64,000 bases of DNA from an uncultured Faecalicatena sp. (GCA_948468385.1 CAOKHZ010000003.1:1-64000), one strand, 5' to 3'. Counted from the stretch's first letter, positions 1 through 9,697 are shown. Numbers and translations: made by a program. Notes: a model not told the origin generated them from the sequence alone.

Positions 1-108
1 ACCCGTCTTCGTAATCCTCGCCGAATTCCTCGTCATACCCGTCTTCGTAATCCTCGCCGAATTCCTCGTCATACCCGTCTTCGTAATCCTCACCGGATTC
101 CTCTTCAT
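1..108. repeat. 36-bp tandem repeat (3 units) inside the acidic coding region
   Basis: Units 1-36 and 37-72 are identical; unit 73-108 differs at a few bases. Each encodes 12 acidic residues of the type DEEFGEDYEDGY on the minus strand. The 36-base period keeps the frame, so copy number can vary without breaking the gene. The array may continue beyond the window. Confidence 0.95.
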
Positions 109-2356
109 ATTCCTCGTCGAGCCCTTCGCCAGATTCTTCAACGTAATTCTCCGCGGATTCCTCCCAAGCTTCCTCTTCCCACTCCTCGGCCAACTCCTCG
201 GATTCCTGCGTCAATTCCTCCGCAAATGTGTCGTCCACGTCTTCTTCGGATTCTTCCGCATGCTCCTCTGACAATTCCTCCTCAAACGCGTTTTCAACGT
301 CTTCTTCCACTAACGCTTCTTCAAAACGCTCTTCCACGCTTTCTTCGGACTCTTCCGTCAATTCTTCAGCAAACTCATCTCCAACGCCTGCTCCCGCAAG
401 TAATTCATCCTCAAACTCGTCATCGGCATCCTCGTCATAATCCTCAAAATCACCCAAGTCCTTCATCTGGAGGTTTTCTCCTGGCTCCTCTTCATGCTCT
501 GCCGGAATGCCGTTTTCAATCTCTTCAATTAATTGCAAGATATCCGGCGGGAGAATCGGCTCTTCTTCCTCCTGCAAGGCCTCTTTTTTATCAGCCTTAC
601 TTGGCTTTGGCTCGCCATCTTTCCCCGTGCTCTCTTTTTCCGAACCTTCTATGTCCGCATCCTTTGCTTCCGACTCCTTCGATGTCTCCACTTCCGTCGA
701 TTCTGCTTTCACCTCTTCCACATATGGCTTTTCCAAGTCTTCCACGCCTTGCTCGGACATCCGGAATCCTTCCATAATGTCTTCCAGACTCAGTTGCCCG
801 TCAATCTGCTCGTCACTCTCTGACGCGATACCGCTTCCGACGGCTCCCACGCCAAGTCCCGCTTCCTCCGCCTCAAATGCCTTTAACACCGCGTCCTTGG
901 CATCTTCCGCTTCCACGGAAATCCCTGACATGATACTTCCTGCCTTTTTCGCATAATCCTTTGCCTCTTCCATGGAAACTACTGCCTCTGCCTCCTCGAC
1001 AGATTCCACAACGGTTATCGCCAAACCGGATTTCTCATCCCCCATGGCACCCGAACCCACCGCCGCCTCGACAGGTTCCGCCACGGATATCGCCAGACCA
1101 GAATCTTCACCCGCCTTAATTTCCTCTATCTTGTCGATTTTATCGGCTTTTCTTGTCTCGCCGGCCTTGTCAACTTTTTCTATCTCATCGACCTTGTCGG
1201 CGTTTCCTATCTCGCCGGCCTTGTCGACCGCCTTCGTCTCATCGACTTCCTCCGCGTCAATAAGTGCCAATGGTTCTTCTTCTATTCCCTCTAACTCATT
1301 CTCTTCATTCTTATTTTCAATCTCATCTTCCAACTCGAACTCCGGATCAGGTAAAAGTTCCTCCAGGTCCGGATCCATGTCGATCTTCGGTGCCTTTCGC
1401 CTCGGCTCCACCACGTCATACTCTGAAACCGCCTCGATTTCAGCCATCGCCCCTTCCAGCTCTGACAAGTCTTCCGTTTTGCCTTCTACTTCCGCCAGAC
1501 GCTCCGCCAGGCCGGACATGTCTTCCGTATCCCGCTGATCCGGAGACGGCTCCAGATGAAGTAACGCCCGCAAGGCCTCGTCGAGCTTCATGGTACTGCC
1601 AATCTTTTTCACCTCAACCTCTGCAGACTCCACTTCCGGCTGGCCGGCCAACTCGTCGGCCTCCGCTTCCTTTGCGCCCCCGACACTCTCCCGCTCTTCA
1701 TGATACTCCACGATGCCGGGAATCTCCTCCGTCGAGCCTGATTTCTCATAACGACGGTTATATTTCTCCTGCTGGGACGGGGTCAGGGGCTTGTACCTCA
1801 TTTTCAACTCCATCGCCTGATAGACGTACTTTCCCTCACTGAACCAAAGAATCAGGTCGTCGCATTCTTCCAGGCACTCCGCCGTCATCCCCGCTTCCTG
1901 ATACAATTTCGCAAGCTCGTACGCCCACTCTTCAATATATTCACCCTTCTTAAAGGCCTCCAACGCCTCGATTTGTTGCTCGATTGGCTCCCGCCGCGCG
2001 CGAAGTATCTGGTAACGCAACAAATAACGGTTCGGATCCTTCGGTGCCGTCTGGACGAATTCATCATAATAATCAATCGCTTCATCTACGTTCTTTGTCT
2101 TCAATGCCAGCACGCACAAGCGATATAAAATCTTCCTGCTGCCCTCGGCCCGCTGATAAGCGATATTGAGAATGTCATAACTTTTCTGATATTCCCGGTT
2201 CTTTTCATAGATGTCACTGACATTCGTCAGCATCGTGGCATTACGCACCCTCCGCCAATCAATCGTGTCCGCAATCTCCGCGGCCTTGTTGTACGCGCCA
2301 TCCTCCATAAACTCAAGCATTTGTTCGCTTTTCAGCTTATATTCGTATTTATCCAC
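1..2356 (-). CDS. TPR-repeat protein with a long acidic low-complexity region (partial; 3' end beyond window)
   Basis: I do not recognise a named family. Reading leftward from a GTG at 2356 the frame stays open to the window edge, about 785 residues. The GTG is chosen because GGAGG lies 8 bases upstream of it. Residues 1 to about 190 are helical, rich in spaced Ala, Leu and Tyr, and read as degenerate tetratricopeptide repeats, so a protein-binding scaffold is likely. From about residue 230 the chain becomes Glu/Asp/Ala/Ser-rich and disordered-looking, with internal repeats: an SGLAI-x-V motif twice (about 1000-1110), Lys-Ala-Gly-Glu/Lys-Ala-Asp-Lys units (about 1130-1230), and 12-residue units at the very end of the visible part. 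No signal peptide or membrane segment is seen. The unseen C-terminus may hold the functional domain. It follows metG after a 529-base gap. Confidence 0.75.
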   Translation of the reverse strand, partial: MDKYEYKLKSEQMLEFMEDGAYNKAAEIADTIDWRRVRNATMLTNVSDIYEKNREYQKSYDILNIAYQRAEGSRKILYRLCVLALKTKNVDEAIDYYDEFVQTAPKDPNRYLLRYQILRARREPIEQQIEALEAFKKGEYIEEWAYELAKLYQEAGMTAECLEECDDLILWFSEGKYVYQAMELKMRYKPLTPSQQEKYNRRYEKSGSTEEIPGIVEYHEERESVGGAKEAEADELAGQPEVESAEVEVKKIGSTMKLDEALRALLHLEPSPDQRDTEDMSGLAERLAEVEGKTEDLSELEGAMAEIEAVSEYDVVEPRRKAPKIDMDPDLEELLPDPEFELEDEIENKNEENELEGIEEEPLALIDAEEVDETKAVDKAGEIGNADKVDEIEKVDKAGETRKADKIDKIEEIKAGEDSGLAISVAEPVEAAVGSGAMGDEKSGLAITVVESVEEAEAVVSMEEAKDYAKKAGSIMSGISVEAEDAKDAVLKAFEAEEAGLGVGAVGSGIASESDEQIDGQLSLEDIMEGFRMSEQGVEDLEKPYVEEVKAESTEVETSKESEAKDADIEGSEKESTGKDGEPKPSKADKKEALQEEEEPILPPDILQLIEEIENGIPAEHEEEPGENLQMKDLGDFEDYDEDADDEFEDELLAGAGVGDEFAEELTEESEESVEERFEEALVEEDVENAFEEELSEEHAEESEEDVDDTFAEELTQESEELAEEWEEEAWEESAENYVEESGEGLDEEYEEESGEDYEDGYDEEFGEDYEDGYDEEFGEDYEDG

Positions 2357-2403
2357 CGTGAATTCCTCCAAATGTATTTGTCAGTTACTATTCACAACCA
2401 GAT

Positions 2404-2458
2404 AAAACTTAACAAGTCGGCTCGCAAGTTTGCTTGCAAAAGCCGTTTGTTAAGTTTT
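2404..2458. repeat. Long intergenic hairpin
   Basis: AAAACTTAACAA (2404-2415) pairs perfectly with TTGTTAAGTTTT (2447-2458). Inside it GGCT/AGCC and GCAAG/CTTGC also pair, giving a rod of about 55 bases. It sits 48 bases upstream of the GTG of the TPR gene. There is no poly-T run after the stem on either strand, so a terminator role is not obvious. A leader structure or a remnant of a repeated element is possible. The rest of 2357-2664 shows no gene. Confidence 0.75.
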
Positions 2459-2664
2459 ACCCGACTGGAATCAGTCACTTCGCCCACATAAGCAATCTTA
2501 ACTTTGTAAGAAGCGGGACCGGAGTGCCGTATGGCACGACGAGTGCGCATGTGTGGCAATTCATAGGTATCATGGGCAAAAAGCACTTTTCCCCATTTTT
2601 GCCCCATTATAGCACATTCATGAAATATTGTCAAAATTTGCGTGATAATCCCCAACTTTCCCAA

Positions 2665-2876
2665 TTCACGGTGTTACTATTCACGGCCTGCGGCCGCGAT
2701 AGTAACGGCATTCGGCCATTTAAAATCGCCTACGGCGGTCCTAAGTGCCAGTGGCACTTGCTTAGGACGGACCGAAGCGGAGCGGAGAAGGCCGAAATGC
2801 CCAATCGGCACCATCACTTTATCGAACGGAGGCCGTGCGGCGGAGCGCACAGCCCCTTGAATAGTAACTTCACGGT
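2665..2876. mobile_element. Candidate MITE-like structured element with terminal inverted repeats
   Basis: GTTACTATTCA (2673-2683) and TGAATAGTAAC (2858-2868) are perfect 11-base inverted ends. TTCACGGT directly repeats on each side (2665-2672 and 2869-2876), as a target duplication would. The 196-base interior encodes no convincing protein but folds strongly: a 34-base hairpin at 2673-2706, GGCATTCGGCC (2707-2717) against 2790-2801, and GTCCTAAG (2738-2745) against CTTAGGAC (2761-2768). It lies just after the metG stop. Related ends occur near 9664, 12685 and 20721. Calling it mobile is inference; a structured RNA is the alternative. Confidence 0.5.
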
Positions 2877-2885
2877 AACACTATC

Positions 2886-4859
2886 TTAACAAATCTCCGC
2901 CCCGGCCGGCATGTCTCGCTCCGGCGTCATCAATGCCAGGTTGCCTTCGGCATCCTCCGCGCACAAAAGCATTCCTTCGGAAAGCACGCCCGCCAGCTTC
3001 GCCGGCTTCAAATTCACCAGTACCATGACCTTCTTGCCGACCATTTCCTCCGGCGTGTAATACGCCTTGATGCCGGACACGATTTGCTTCACCTGGCTTC
3101 CGATTTTCACCTGGGAACACAGAAGCTTCCTCGACTTCTTCACTTCCTCGCAGGCGATGATCTCGCCCACCTGGAACTGCATCGCGCCGAACTGCTCGAA
3201 AGTGATTTCCGGCTTCGCCTCGATATCAATGACCGTCCCGGCATTTTCCTCACTCGCGCCTTCCGAATCTGCCACGCCGCTTTCATCCACCCCGTCCGCG
3301 ACCGCCGGGTGCAGCTCCTCCACCTTCTTCATCACCTCGTCCAAGTCAAGCCTTTGGAACAAGATTTCCGGCTTATCAGTCACATGTCCGCCGCCAAGCT
3401 GCGCCAAGATCTTCTTGCTCGTGGATGGCATGAACGGCTCCAGTTGCCTCGCCCCCTCGGAAATGCTCCGAATCAGGTTCCATAGTACCGTCTCCAGACG
3501 ATCCTTTTTCGCCTCGTCCTTTGCCAACACCCACGGCATCGTCTCGTCAATATATTTATTACAACGTTTGAACAAGTTGAATATCTCCGTGATGGCATCG
3601 GCCACGCGCAGGCCATCCATCTTCTTCTCGACCGCCCCCGCGGTTTTGTCAGTGACCGCCTTGAGGTCTTCATCCACCGCCGCGCCCGTCGTATCCTTTT
3701 CCACGCCGTTGCCCGTCACGCCCTTGTCGGTCACGGTTCCGCCAAAATACTTGTTCGTCATGGAAACCGTGCGGTTGACCAAGTTGCCAAGCGTATTGGC
3801 CAACTCTGAATTCACTCGCTCCACCATCAACTCCCACGAAATGACTCCGTCATTTTCAAACGGCATCTCGTGCAGCACAAAGTAACGCACCGCGTCCACG
3901 CCGAAAAAGTCAACCAACTCGTCGGCATAAAGCACGTTTCCTTTCGACTTGCTCATCTTGCCGTCGCCTTGCAACAGCCACGGGTGGCCAAAAATCTGCT
4001 TCGGCAGCGGAAGGTCTAACGACATCAGGAAAATGGGCCAGTAAATGGTATGGAAGCGAATGATGTCCTTCCCTATCAGATGCAGGTCCGCCGGCCAATT
4101 TTTCTCGAACCGTTCCGTGCTCTGGCCCTCACAGTCATAACCAATCCCCGTAATATAGTTGGTCAACGCGTCCAGCCACACGTACACGACATGACCCTCG
4201 TCGAAGTCCACCGGGATGCCCCACTTGAACGAGGTTCTTGACACGCACAAGTCCTGCAGGCCCGGGAGCAGAAAATTATTCATCATCTCATTTTTACGGG
4301 ACACAGGCTGGATAAATTCAGGATGCGTGTTAATATGCTCAATCAACTTGTCCGCATACTTGCTCATTTTGAAGAAATACGCTTCCTCCTGCGCCGGCTG
4401 CACCTCGCGCCCACAATCCGGGCATTTCCCGTCCACCAATTGGGACTCCGTGAAAAATGCCTCGCAAGGGGTACAATAAAGACCTTTATAATACCCTTTG
4501 TAAATGTCGCCCTTTGCATACATCTTTTTGAAAATTTTTTGCACTTGTTTCTCGTGATCCTCGTCCGTCGTGCGGATGAACTTGTCGTAAGAAGTGTCCA
4601 TCAAGTCCCAGATGCGCCTGATTTCCGTCGACACGCCGTCCACGAAAAGCTGCGGCGTGGTATTTGCCTCCTGCGCCTTAATTTCGATTTTCTGCCCGTG
4701 CTCGTCCGTCCCTGTCTGGAAAAACACGTCATATCCCTGACTTCTCTTATACCTCGCAATCGCGTCGGCAAGCACGATCTCGTACGTGTTGCCGATGTGC
4801 GGCTTGCCCGACGTATAGGCAATCGCCGTCGTAATATAATATTTCCCTCTCTCTGCCAT
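2886..4859 (-). CDS. metG: Methionyl-tRNA synthetase with C-terminal tRNA-binding domain
   Basis: Charges tRNA-Met with methionine in the cytoplasm. The 657-residue product has the class I HIGH variant P-H-I-G-N at residues 20-24, a zinc knuckle of two CxxC pairs near residues 127-148, and KMSKS near residue 301. The last roughly 110 residues are the EMAPII/Trbp111-type tRNA-binding fold found in dimeric bacterial MetRS. The start at 4859 is preferred over an in-frame one 16 codons upstream because AAGGAG lies 9 bases before it. Two low-complexity Asp/Gly/Thr/Ala-rich stretches, one near residues 375-415 and one just before the tRNA-binding domain, look like lineage-specific insertions. It follows the GH13 gene by about 120 bases on the same strand. 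Confidence 0.97.
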   Translation of the reverse strand: MAERGKYYITTAIAYTSGKPHIGNTYEIVLADAIARYKRSQGYDVFFQTGTDEHGQKIEIKAQEANTTPQLFVDGVSTEIRRIWDLMDTSYDKFIRTTDEDHEKQVQKIFKKMYAKGDIYKGYYKGLYCTPCEAFFTESQLVDGKCPDCGREVQPAQEEAYFFKMSKYADKLIEHINTHPEFIQPVSRKNEMMNNFLLPGLQDLCVSRTSFKWGIPVDFDEGHVVYVWLDALTNYITGIGYDCEGQSTERFEKNWPADLHLIGKDIIRFHTIYWPIFLMSLDLPLPKQIFGHPWLLQGDGKMSKSKGNVLYADELVDFFGVDAVRYFVLHEMPFENDGVISWELMVERVNSELANTLGNLVNRTVSMTNKYFGGTVTDKGVTGNGVEKDTTGAAVDEDLKAVTDKTAGAVEKKMDGLRVADAITEIFNLFKRCNKYIDETMPWVLAKDEAKKDRLETVLWNLIRSISEGARQLEPFMPSTSKKILAQLGGGHVTDKPEILFQRLDLDEVMKKVEELHPAVADGVDESGVADSEGASEENAGTVIDIEAKPEITFEQFGAMQFQVGEIIACEEVKKSRKLLCSQVKIGSQVKQIVSGIKAYYTPEEMVGKKVMVLVNLKPAKLAGVLSEGMLLCAEDAEGNLALMTPERDMPAGAEIC

Positions 4860-4978
4860 CTTCCTATTCTCCTTTTCATGCTTTTCACGTAACGCGTTCA
4901 CCGTCATCCAAAAGCCTCTTATCCATGTATCTCAAACGTCCGTCCATATTCGCGGCGTTTCCCGCCCTCCGCCGCTTT

Positions 4979-7126
4979 TCATGCGTGATGCTTCATCGTC
5001 TTTAAGACCAACACGGAATGCGGGTTCATGTTGACGACGACTTCCCCGTTGATGACCAGGTATTCGTCATAATTAATCACATAATCTTCCTCATACGAAT
5101 ACATCAGTCGGCACATCGCGCCCTCCATCGGCACCTCCGCCGGCCAGACGGGCACGGTCACCTCCCGCTGCCAGCTATTGTTATTGAGAATGACCACGAT
5201 CTGGTCATCACCCTGAAACCTTCCATAAGCCAGGATGTGCTTGTCGCCAAGCAGAATTTTTAACGATCCTTCCCGCAACACCCGCTGCTCCTTGTGAATC
5301 CGAATCATCTCGCGGTGGAAGCCAAGCACGCGCTTGTTCTCATGTCCCCACGGATAGGTACGTCGGTTGTCCGGGTCGGTAAAGCCCACTTGTCCCGCTT
5401 CGTCGCCATAATACACGCATGGCGCGCCGGGCCACGTCATCTGTACGGCCACCGCCTCGCACAAAACTGCCACGTTGACGTTTTCCCCCGCCGCCTCAAA
5501 TCCCAAATCCTCCGCCCGTCCGACCATGTGGTTCGTGCGGGTGAGGAAACGCGAATGGTCATGGTTTGACAGCTGGTTCATCGCCACCTGCAAGGACGGC
5601 ATCAACATTTTTGCCATGGAATACTTCATCATGTTTATGAAATATCCGGCATTTCCCCACAAATCCTTACGCCGCTCGTCACTATGTTTCTCCATGCCGG
5701 TCAAAAACCAGGTCAATGGTTCCATGAACGCGTCGTAATTCATGACACCGTCCCATTCATCACCTTTTAACCATTCTTCCGGATCTCCATAATGTTCCGC
5801 CAAGATTAACGCGTCGGGACGGACGCTTTTTATCTCCCTGCGGAACCGTTTCCAAAACTTGTGATTATACTCCGCCGTACGTCCCAGGTCGGCGGCCACG
5901 TCCAGCCTCCACCCATCGACATTATACGGGGGAGAAACCCATTTCTTTCCTATATCAATAATATACTGCTCCAACTTGGGCGAATCTTCATAATTCAGTT
6001 TCGGCAACGTGTCATGCCCCCACCATCCGTCATAATTTCCGTTATACGGCCAATTTTCCGACTCCTGCGCCCGAAAACGGAAAAACGAACGATACGGGCT
6101 ATCCTCGCTGACGTACGCGCCTTCGGAGTAGTCGCTTTGCCGTTCATATATCCGCTCCTTGTCCATCCATTTATTAAAAGAACCGCAATGGTTGAACACG
6201 CCGTCCAATATCACGCGCATCCCCCGGCGGTGCATCTCGTCAACCAGCCTTGCAAACAACGCGTTACTTGCCTCAAGATTCGCCTTGTCGCCGGTCCGCT
6301 TCTGATACTTCGTCGCGCCCACGTTATCCATCGCCCCTTGCGGCACCGTCTCGCCGCCGTCCGCGACAATCTTTCCATAATGCGGGTCTATATAATCATA
6401 ATCTTGTATGTCATATTTGTGGTTGGAAGGAGACACGAACAACGGATTAAAATAAACCACTTCCACGCCGAGTCCCTGCAGGTAGTCCAGCTTTCTCATC
6501 ACGCCCCGCAAGTCGCCGCCGTAAAATCGGTGCACGTCCATCGGTTCGACAGGAGCCCTCCAGTCCTCCACCTTCCTGCTAGGACTTCCGATATAAACGT
6601 ATTCATCGTCCACCACGTCATTTTCCAAATCCCCGTTATAAAAACGATCCACGAAAATCTGGTACATGACGGCGCCTTTTGCCCAAGCCGGCGTGGAAAA
6701 CCCAGGAACGAGCCTGAAAAAATAAGGCTTCTCCGCTTGCTCCGCCGTCCCGCAGCTATTATAATAACATTTTTCGCCGCCCCCATGGATTTCAAACTGG
6801 TAGCTTATGGGAACCGTCCCCAGCTCGTATGCAAATTCGTAATAATCGAACACGCCCTCCGAACCGGCTTTCTTCATCTCATGGCGCTCAGGACGGCACT
6901 CGCCCCCTCTTTCGTCCCCCTCCGGCCGACCAAGCCTTTCCGTTTTGTCAGAACCAGGCCTGTCGGCCTCTTGCATGACTTCCTTCTCTGGCAAAATGAT
7001 GACGAACACCTTGTCAACGTCATCGCTCGCGGTGCGAAACCGAAGCGTGACCATTTCGTTCTCCATCGGTTCTGCCGGAATCACGTAAGAGGAAGTCCCA
7101 TCGCTAAACAACGCTTCCAAATTCAT
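4979..7126 (-). CDS. GH13 alpha-glycosidase (neopullulanase/cyclomaltodextrinase-like)
   Basis: Probably an intracellular enzyme that hydrolyses maltodextrins or cyclodextrins; no signal peptide is seen. An N-terminal beta domain resembling CBM34 precedes the catalytic barrel. The conserved GH13 regions are visible: D-G-V-F-N-H near residue 305, G-W-R-L-D-V-A near 404 (Asp nucleophile), A-E-H-Y-G near 441 (Glu acid/base), and S-N-H-D-H-S-R near 523. At 715 residues it is longer than the usual 580-600, partly through an Arg/Glu/Gly-rich insertion in the N-domain around residues 75-115. The ATG at 7126 has GGGAGG just upstream and follows the ftsH stop by one base, so the two are probably translationally coupled. 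Exact substrate is not deducible. Confidence 0.9.
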   Translation of the reverse strand: MNLEALFSDGTSSYVIPAEPMENEMVTLRFRTASDDVDKVFVIILPEKEVMQEADRPGSDKTERLGRPEGDERGGECRPERHEMKKAGSEGVFDYYEFAYELGTVPISYQFEIHGGGEKCYYNSCGTAEQAEKPYFFRLVPGFSTPAWAKGAVMYQIFVDRFYNGDLENDVVDDEYVYIGSPSRKVEDWRAPVEPMDVHRFYGGDLRGVMRKLDYLQGLGVEVVYFNPLFVSPSNHKYDIQDYDYIDPHYGKIVADGGETVPQGAMDNVGATKYQKRTGDKANLEASNALFARLVDEMHRRGMRVILDGVFNHCGSFNKWMDKERIYERQSDYSEGAYVSEDSPYRSFFRFRAQESENWPYNGNYDGWWGHDTLPKLNYEDSPKLEQYIIDIGKKWVSPPYNVDGWRLDVAADLGRTAEYNHKFWKRFRREIKSVRPDALILAEHYGDPEEWLKGDEWDGVMNYDAFMEPLTWFLTGMEKHSDERRKDLWGNAGYFINMMKYSMAKMLMPSLQVAMNQLSNHDHSRFLTRTNHMVGRAEDLGFEAAGENVNVAVLCEAVAVQMTWPGAPCVYYGDEAGQVGFTDPDNRRTYPWGHENKRVLGFHREMIRIHKEQRVLREGSLKILLGDKHILAYGRFQGDDQIVVILNNNSWQREVTVPVWPAEVPMEGAMCRLMYSYEEDYVINYDEYLVINGEVVVNMNPHSVLVLKTMKHHA

Positions 7127-7127
7127 G

Positions 7128-8990
7128 TCAAACCTCCCTAAGGAAGCTTTCGTCCATAAAGGAGTCCCCGCGCTCAAATAATGATTCGAACTCGTTCCTG
7201 CTGATTTTTTCTTTCTCCAGCAACAACTGCGCGCACGCCTCGAGCACGGAATGATATTCCTGCAAAAGCGCCCTCGCCTTCCCGTAACACTCGTCTATGA
7301 TGCGCTTGACTTCCTCGTCAATCACCCCTGCCACTTTCTCGCCGTATCCGCGTGAGGTATGTCCGATGTCCCTGCCGACAAACACCTCGTCGCTGTCGTT
7401 GTCATAATTAATCAGGCCAAGCCGCTCGGACATGCCGAACTTGGTGATCATCGACTTGGCAATCGACGTGGCCTGCCGAATATCCTGAGACGCACCCGTG
7501 GTAATGTCGTCAAAGACTTCTTCCTCTGCCACGCGGCCTCCAAGTGACACGATGATTTCCTGCAGCATGTGACCCTTGGTGTCAAACATGTCGTCACGTT
7601 CCGGCAACGGCATCGTATAGCCGCCGGCCGCCCCGGTCGGCACGATGGACACGCTGTAAACCGGCCCGACGTCCGGAAGCACATGGAACAAAATCGCGTG
7701 CCCCGCCTCGTGGTACGCCGTAATCCGCCGCTCCTTCTCGGACACGACGCGGCTCTTTTTCTCCGGCCCGATGCCGACCTTGACGAACGCATGGCGAATG
7801 TCCGATTGCATCAAATACGCCCGGTCCTCCCTTGCCGCCAAAATAGCCGCTTCGTTTAAGAGGTTTTCCAAGTCCGCCCCGGTAAATCCGGCGGTCGTCT
7901 GCGCGATTTGCTTCAAGTCCACGTCGTCGCCCAGCGGCTTGTTTTTCGCATGTACCTGCAAAATCTCCTCCCTGCCGCCAACGTCCGGCCTTCCCACCAT
8001 AACGTTGCGGTCAAAGCGCCCCGGACGCAGTATGGCCGGATCAAGGATATCCTTACGGTTCGTCGCCGCCATCACGATGATTCCCTCGTTCTCCCCGAAA
8101 CCATCCATCTCCACCAGTAACTGGTTAAGCGTCTGCTCCCTCTCGTCATGGCCGCCGCCCAGGCCGCTGCCGCGCCGCCTGGCCACCGCGTCAATCTCAT
8201 CGATGAAGACGATGCACGGCGCGTTTCTCTTCGCGTCCAGAAACAAGTCACGCACACGGGACGCGCCGACGCCGACGAACATTTCCACAAAGTCCGAACC
8301 GGAAATGCTGAAAAACGGAACTCCCGCCTCTCCCGCGACGGCTTTCGCAAGCAACGTCTTACCCGTTCCCGGAGGTCCCACCAGCAACACGCCCTTGGGA
8401 ATACGAGCCCCGACATTGACATATTTTTTCGGATTCTTCAGGAAATCCACGATTTCCCTCAGCTCCTCTTTTTCCTCCTTAAGACCCGCCACGCTCTCGA
8501 ACGTCACCTTCATGTCCTCCGGCGAATTCATCCGCGCCCGGTTCCGCCCAAAATTCATCGCCTTGGCATTGGCACCGCCCCCCTGACGGTTCATGATCAT
8601 GAACACCAGCAAAACCGCTGCCAAGCAAAGAACCGTTGGCAACACGATTTCCTTAAGCCACTTGTTTTCCGCCACGTTGTTATTCGCATAGTCCATCCCA
8701 TGCTCTTCAAGCAGCCCCTGCACGTCCGAAACGTCCGAGACGTAGACCCGCACGTTCTCACCGGTGTCGGCCAGGGTCGCGATGACCGTACCGGTCGGCA
8801 CCTCCTCGTTTTGCTGAATGTACACGTCCTTGATATTTCCCGCTTCCACCTCCTGGCAGAATCTCGGGTAAGTCATCTCTTGCTTCCGCATCTGGTTTTG
8901 TCCCATCACCCAGAGGGTAAACAATACGACCACGATAAATAATCCAAAAGAAACCGGATTTACACCGGCACGCCTGTTACTGTCATTCAA
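7128..8990 (-). CDS. ftsH: ATP-dependent zinc metalloprotease FtsH
   Basis: A membrane-anchored hexameric AAA+ protease that degrades misfolded membrane proteins and some regulators. The 620-residue product has two membrane segments (about residues 12-30 and 112-132) flanking an extracytoplasmic domain, Walker A GPPGTGKT near 203, Walker B ending in F-I-D-E-I-D-A, an arginine-finger region, and the zinc motif HEAGH near 423. The start is a TTG at 8990 with AGGAAGGAG upstream; no ATG fits better. It lies between hpt and the GH13 gene. The tilS-hpt-ftsH order is standard in Firmicutes, which supports the call. Confidence 0.98.
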   Translation of the reverse strand: MNDSNRRAGVNPVSFGLFIVVVLFTLWVMGQNQMRKQEMTYPRFCQEVEAGNIKDVYIQQNEEVPTGTVIATLADTGENVRVYVSDVSDVQGLLEEHGMDYANNNVAENKWLKEIVLPTVLCLAAVLLVFMIMNRQGGGANAKAMNFGRNRARMNSPEDMKVTFESVAGLKEEKEELREIVDFLKNPKKYVNVGARIPKGVLLVGPPGTGKTLLAKAVAGEAGVPFFSISGSDFVEMFVGVGASRVRDLFLDAKRNAPCIVFIDEIDAVARRRGSGLGGGHDEREQTLNQLLVEMDGFGENEGIIVMAATNRKDILDPAILRPGRFDRNVMVGRPDVGGREEILQVHAKNKPLGDDVDLKQIAQTTAGFTGADLENLLNEAAILAAREDRAYLMQSDIRHAFVKVGIGPEKKSRVVSEKERRITAYHEAGHAILFHVLPDVGPVYSVSIVPTGAAGGYTMPLPERDDMFDTKGHMLQEIIVSLGGRVAEEEVFDDITTGASQDIRQATSIAKSMITKFGMSERLGLINYDNDSDEVFVGRDIGHTSRGYGEKVAGVIDEEVKRIIDECYGKARALLQEYHSVLEACAQLLLEKEKISRNEFESLFERGDSFMDESFLREV

Positions 8991-9020
8991 TGCTTTTCTA
9001 GCTCCTTCCTATATCTCATC

Positions 9021-9551
9021 CTATTCTTCAACGCCTTCCACCACACCGATGTATGGAAGGTTCCTATATCTTTGGGCATAATCAAGGCCATATCCTACGA
9101 CGAACTCGTCCGGGATTGAAAATCCCACATAATCTACCTCGACCTCCACTTCCCTGCGCTCCCACTTGTCCAGCAAAGTACAAATGCGGACACTGTTCGG
9201 ATTTCGTTCCTGCAAGACCTTTTTCAACTTGGAAAGGGTATGCCCGGAATCAATGATGTCCTCCACGATTAGCACGTCCTTTCCCACGACGTCCCCGTCC
9301 ACGTCCTTGCGAATCCGCACGTTCCCGCTCGACTTCGTGCTGTCACCGTAACTGCTGACGCACATGAAGTCCATGACCACCGGCACGTCAATCCTCTTTG
9401 CCAGGTCGCACATGAAAAACACGCTGCCCCTCAAAATGCCGATCAAATAAATCTCCTTCCCTGCATAATCCCTGCTGATTTGTTCTCCCAATGCCTGAAT
9501 CCTGGCATTCACCTCTTCTTCCGACTTTAATACGCGAATCGTCTCCGCCAT
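9021..9551 (-). CDS. hpt: Hypoxanthine phosphoribosyltransferase
   Basis: Salvages hypoxanthine and guanine by transfer to PRPP in the cytoplasm. The 176-residue length is typical. The PRPP-binding signature V-E-D-I-I-D-S-G-H-T-L is present near residues 95-107, and the N-terminal and C-terminal hood residues fit the family. GGAGG lies 8 bases before the ATG at 9551. It is followed by ftsH after 30 bases and preceded by tilS after about 160 bases. Confidence 0.97.
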   Translation of the reverse strand: MAETIRVLKSEEEVNARIQALGEQISRDYAGKEIYLIGILRGSVFFMCDLAKRIDVPVVMDFMCVSSYGDSTKSSGNVRIRKDVDGDVVGKDVLIVEDIIDSGHTLSKLKKVLQERNPNSVRICTLLDKWERREVEVEVDYVGFSIPDEFVVGYGLDYAQRYRNLPYIGVVEGVEE

Positions 9552-9663
9552 CTTTCATCCTCCGTTATCTTTGTTTTATTCACGGTGACGTTTGTGTCGG
9601 CAAACATGTAAGTTAAAGTTACACGTCCCAAAACATCGCCGCTCGCCGCATGTCCTTCATCCT

Positions 9664-9697
9664 GTTACCATTCACGACCGCAGGCCTTGACAGTAAC
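9664..9697. repeat. Dispersed 34-base intergenic hairpin (copy of the 2673-2706 type)
   Basis: GTTAC at 9664-9668 pairs with GTAAC at 9693-9697, enclosing ATTCACGACC and AGGCC motifs as in the copy at 2673-2706, which has the same 34-base length. It ends 13 bases before the tilS stop codon, between tilS and hpt. Another ATTCACGGTGAC stretch lies at about 9588-9600. No T-tract follows, so it is not a standard terminator. Confidence 0.65.

Noticed and set aside
228-1538. Ser/Thr-rich open frames on the plus strand
   Set aside because: They mirror the acidic repeats of the minus-strand TPR gene; Glu/Asp codons read backwards give Ser, Leu and Phe.
5861-7141. Long open frame on the plus strand opposite the GH13 gene
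   Set aside because: Composition is His/Arg/Val-rich as expected for the reverse complement of a real gene; no ribosome site or family match.
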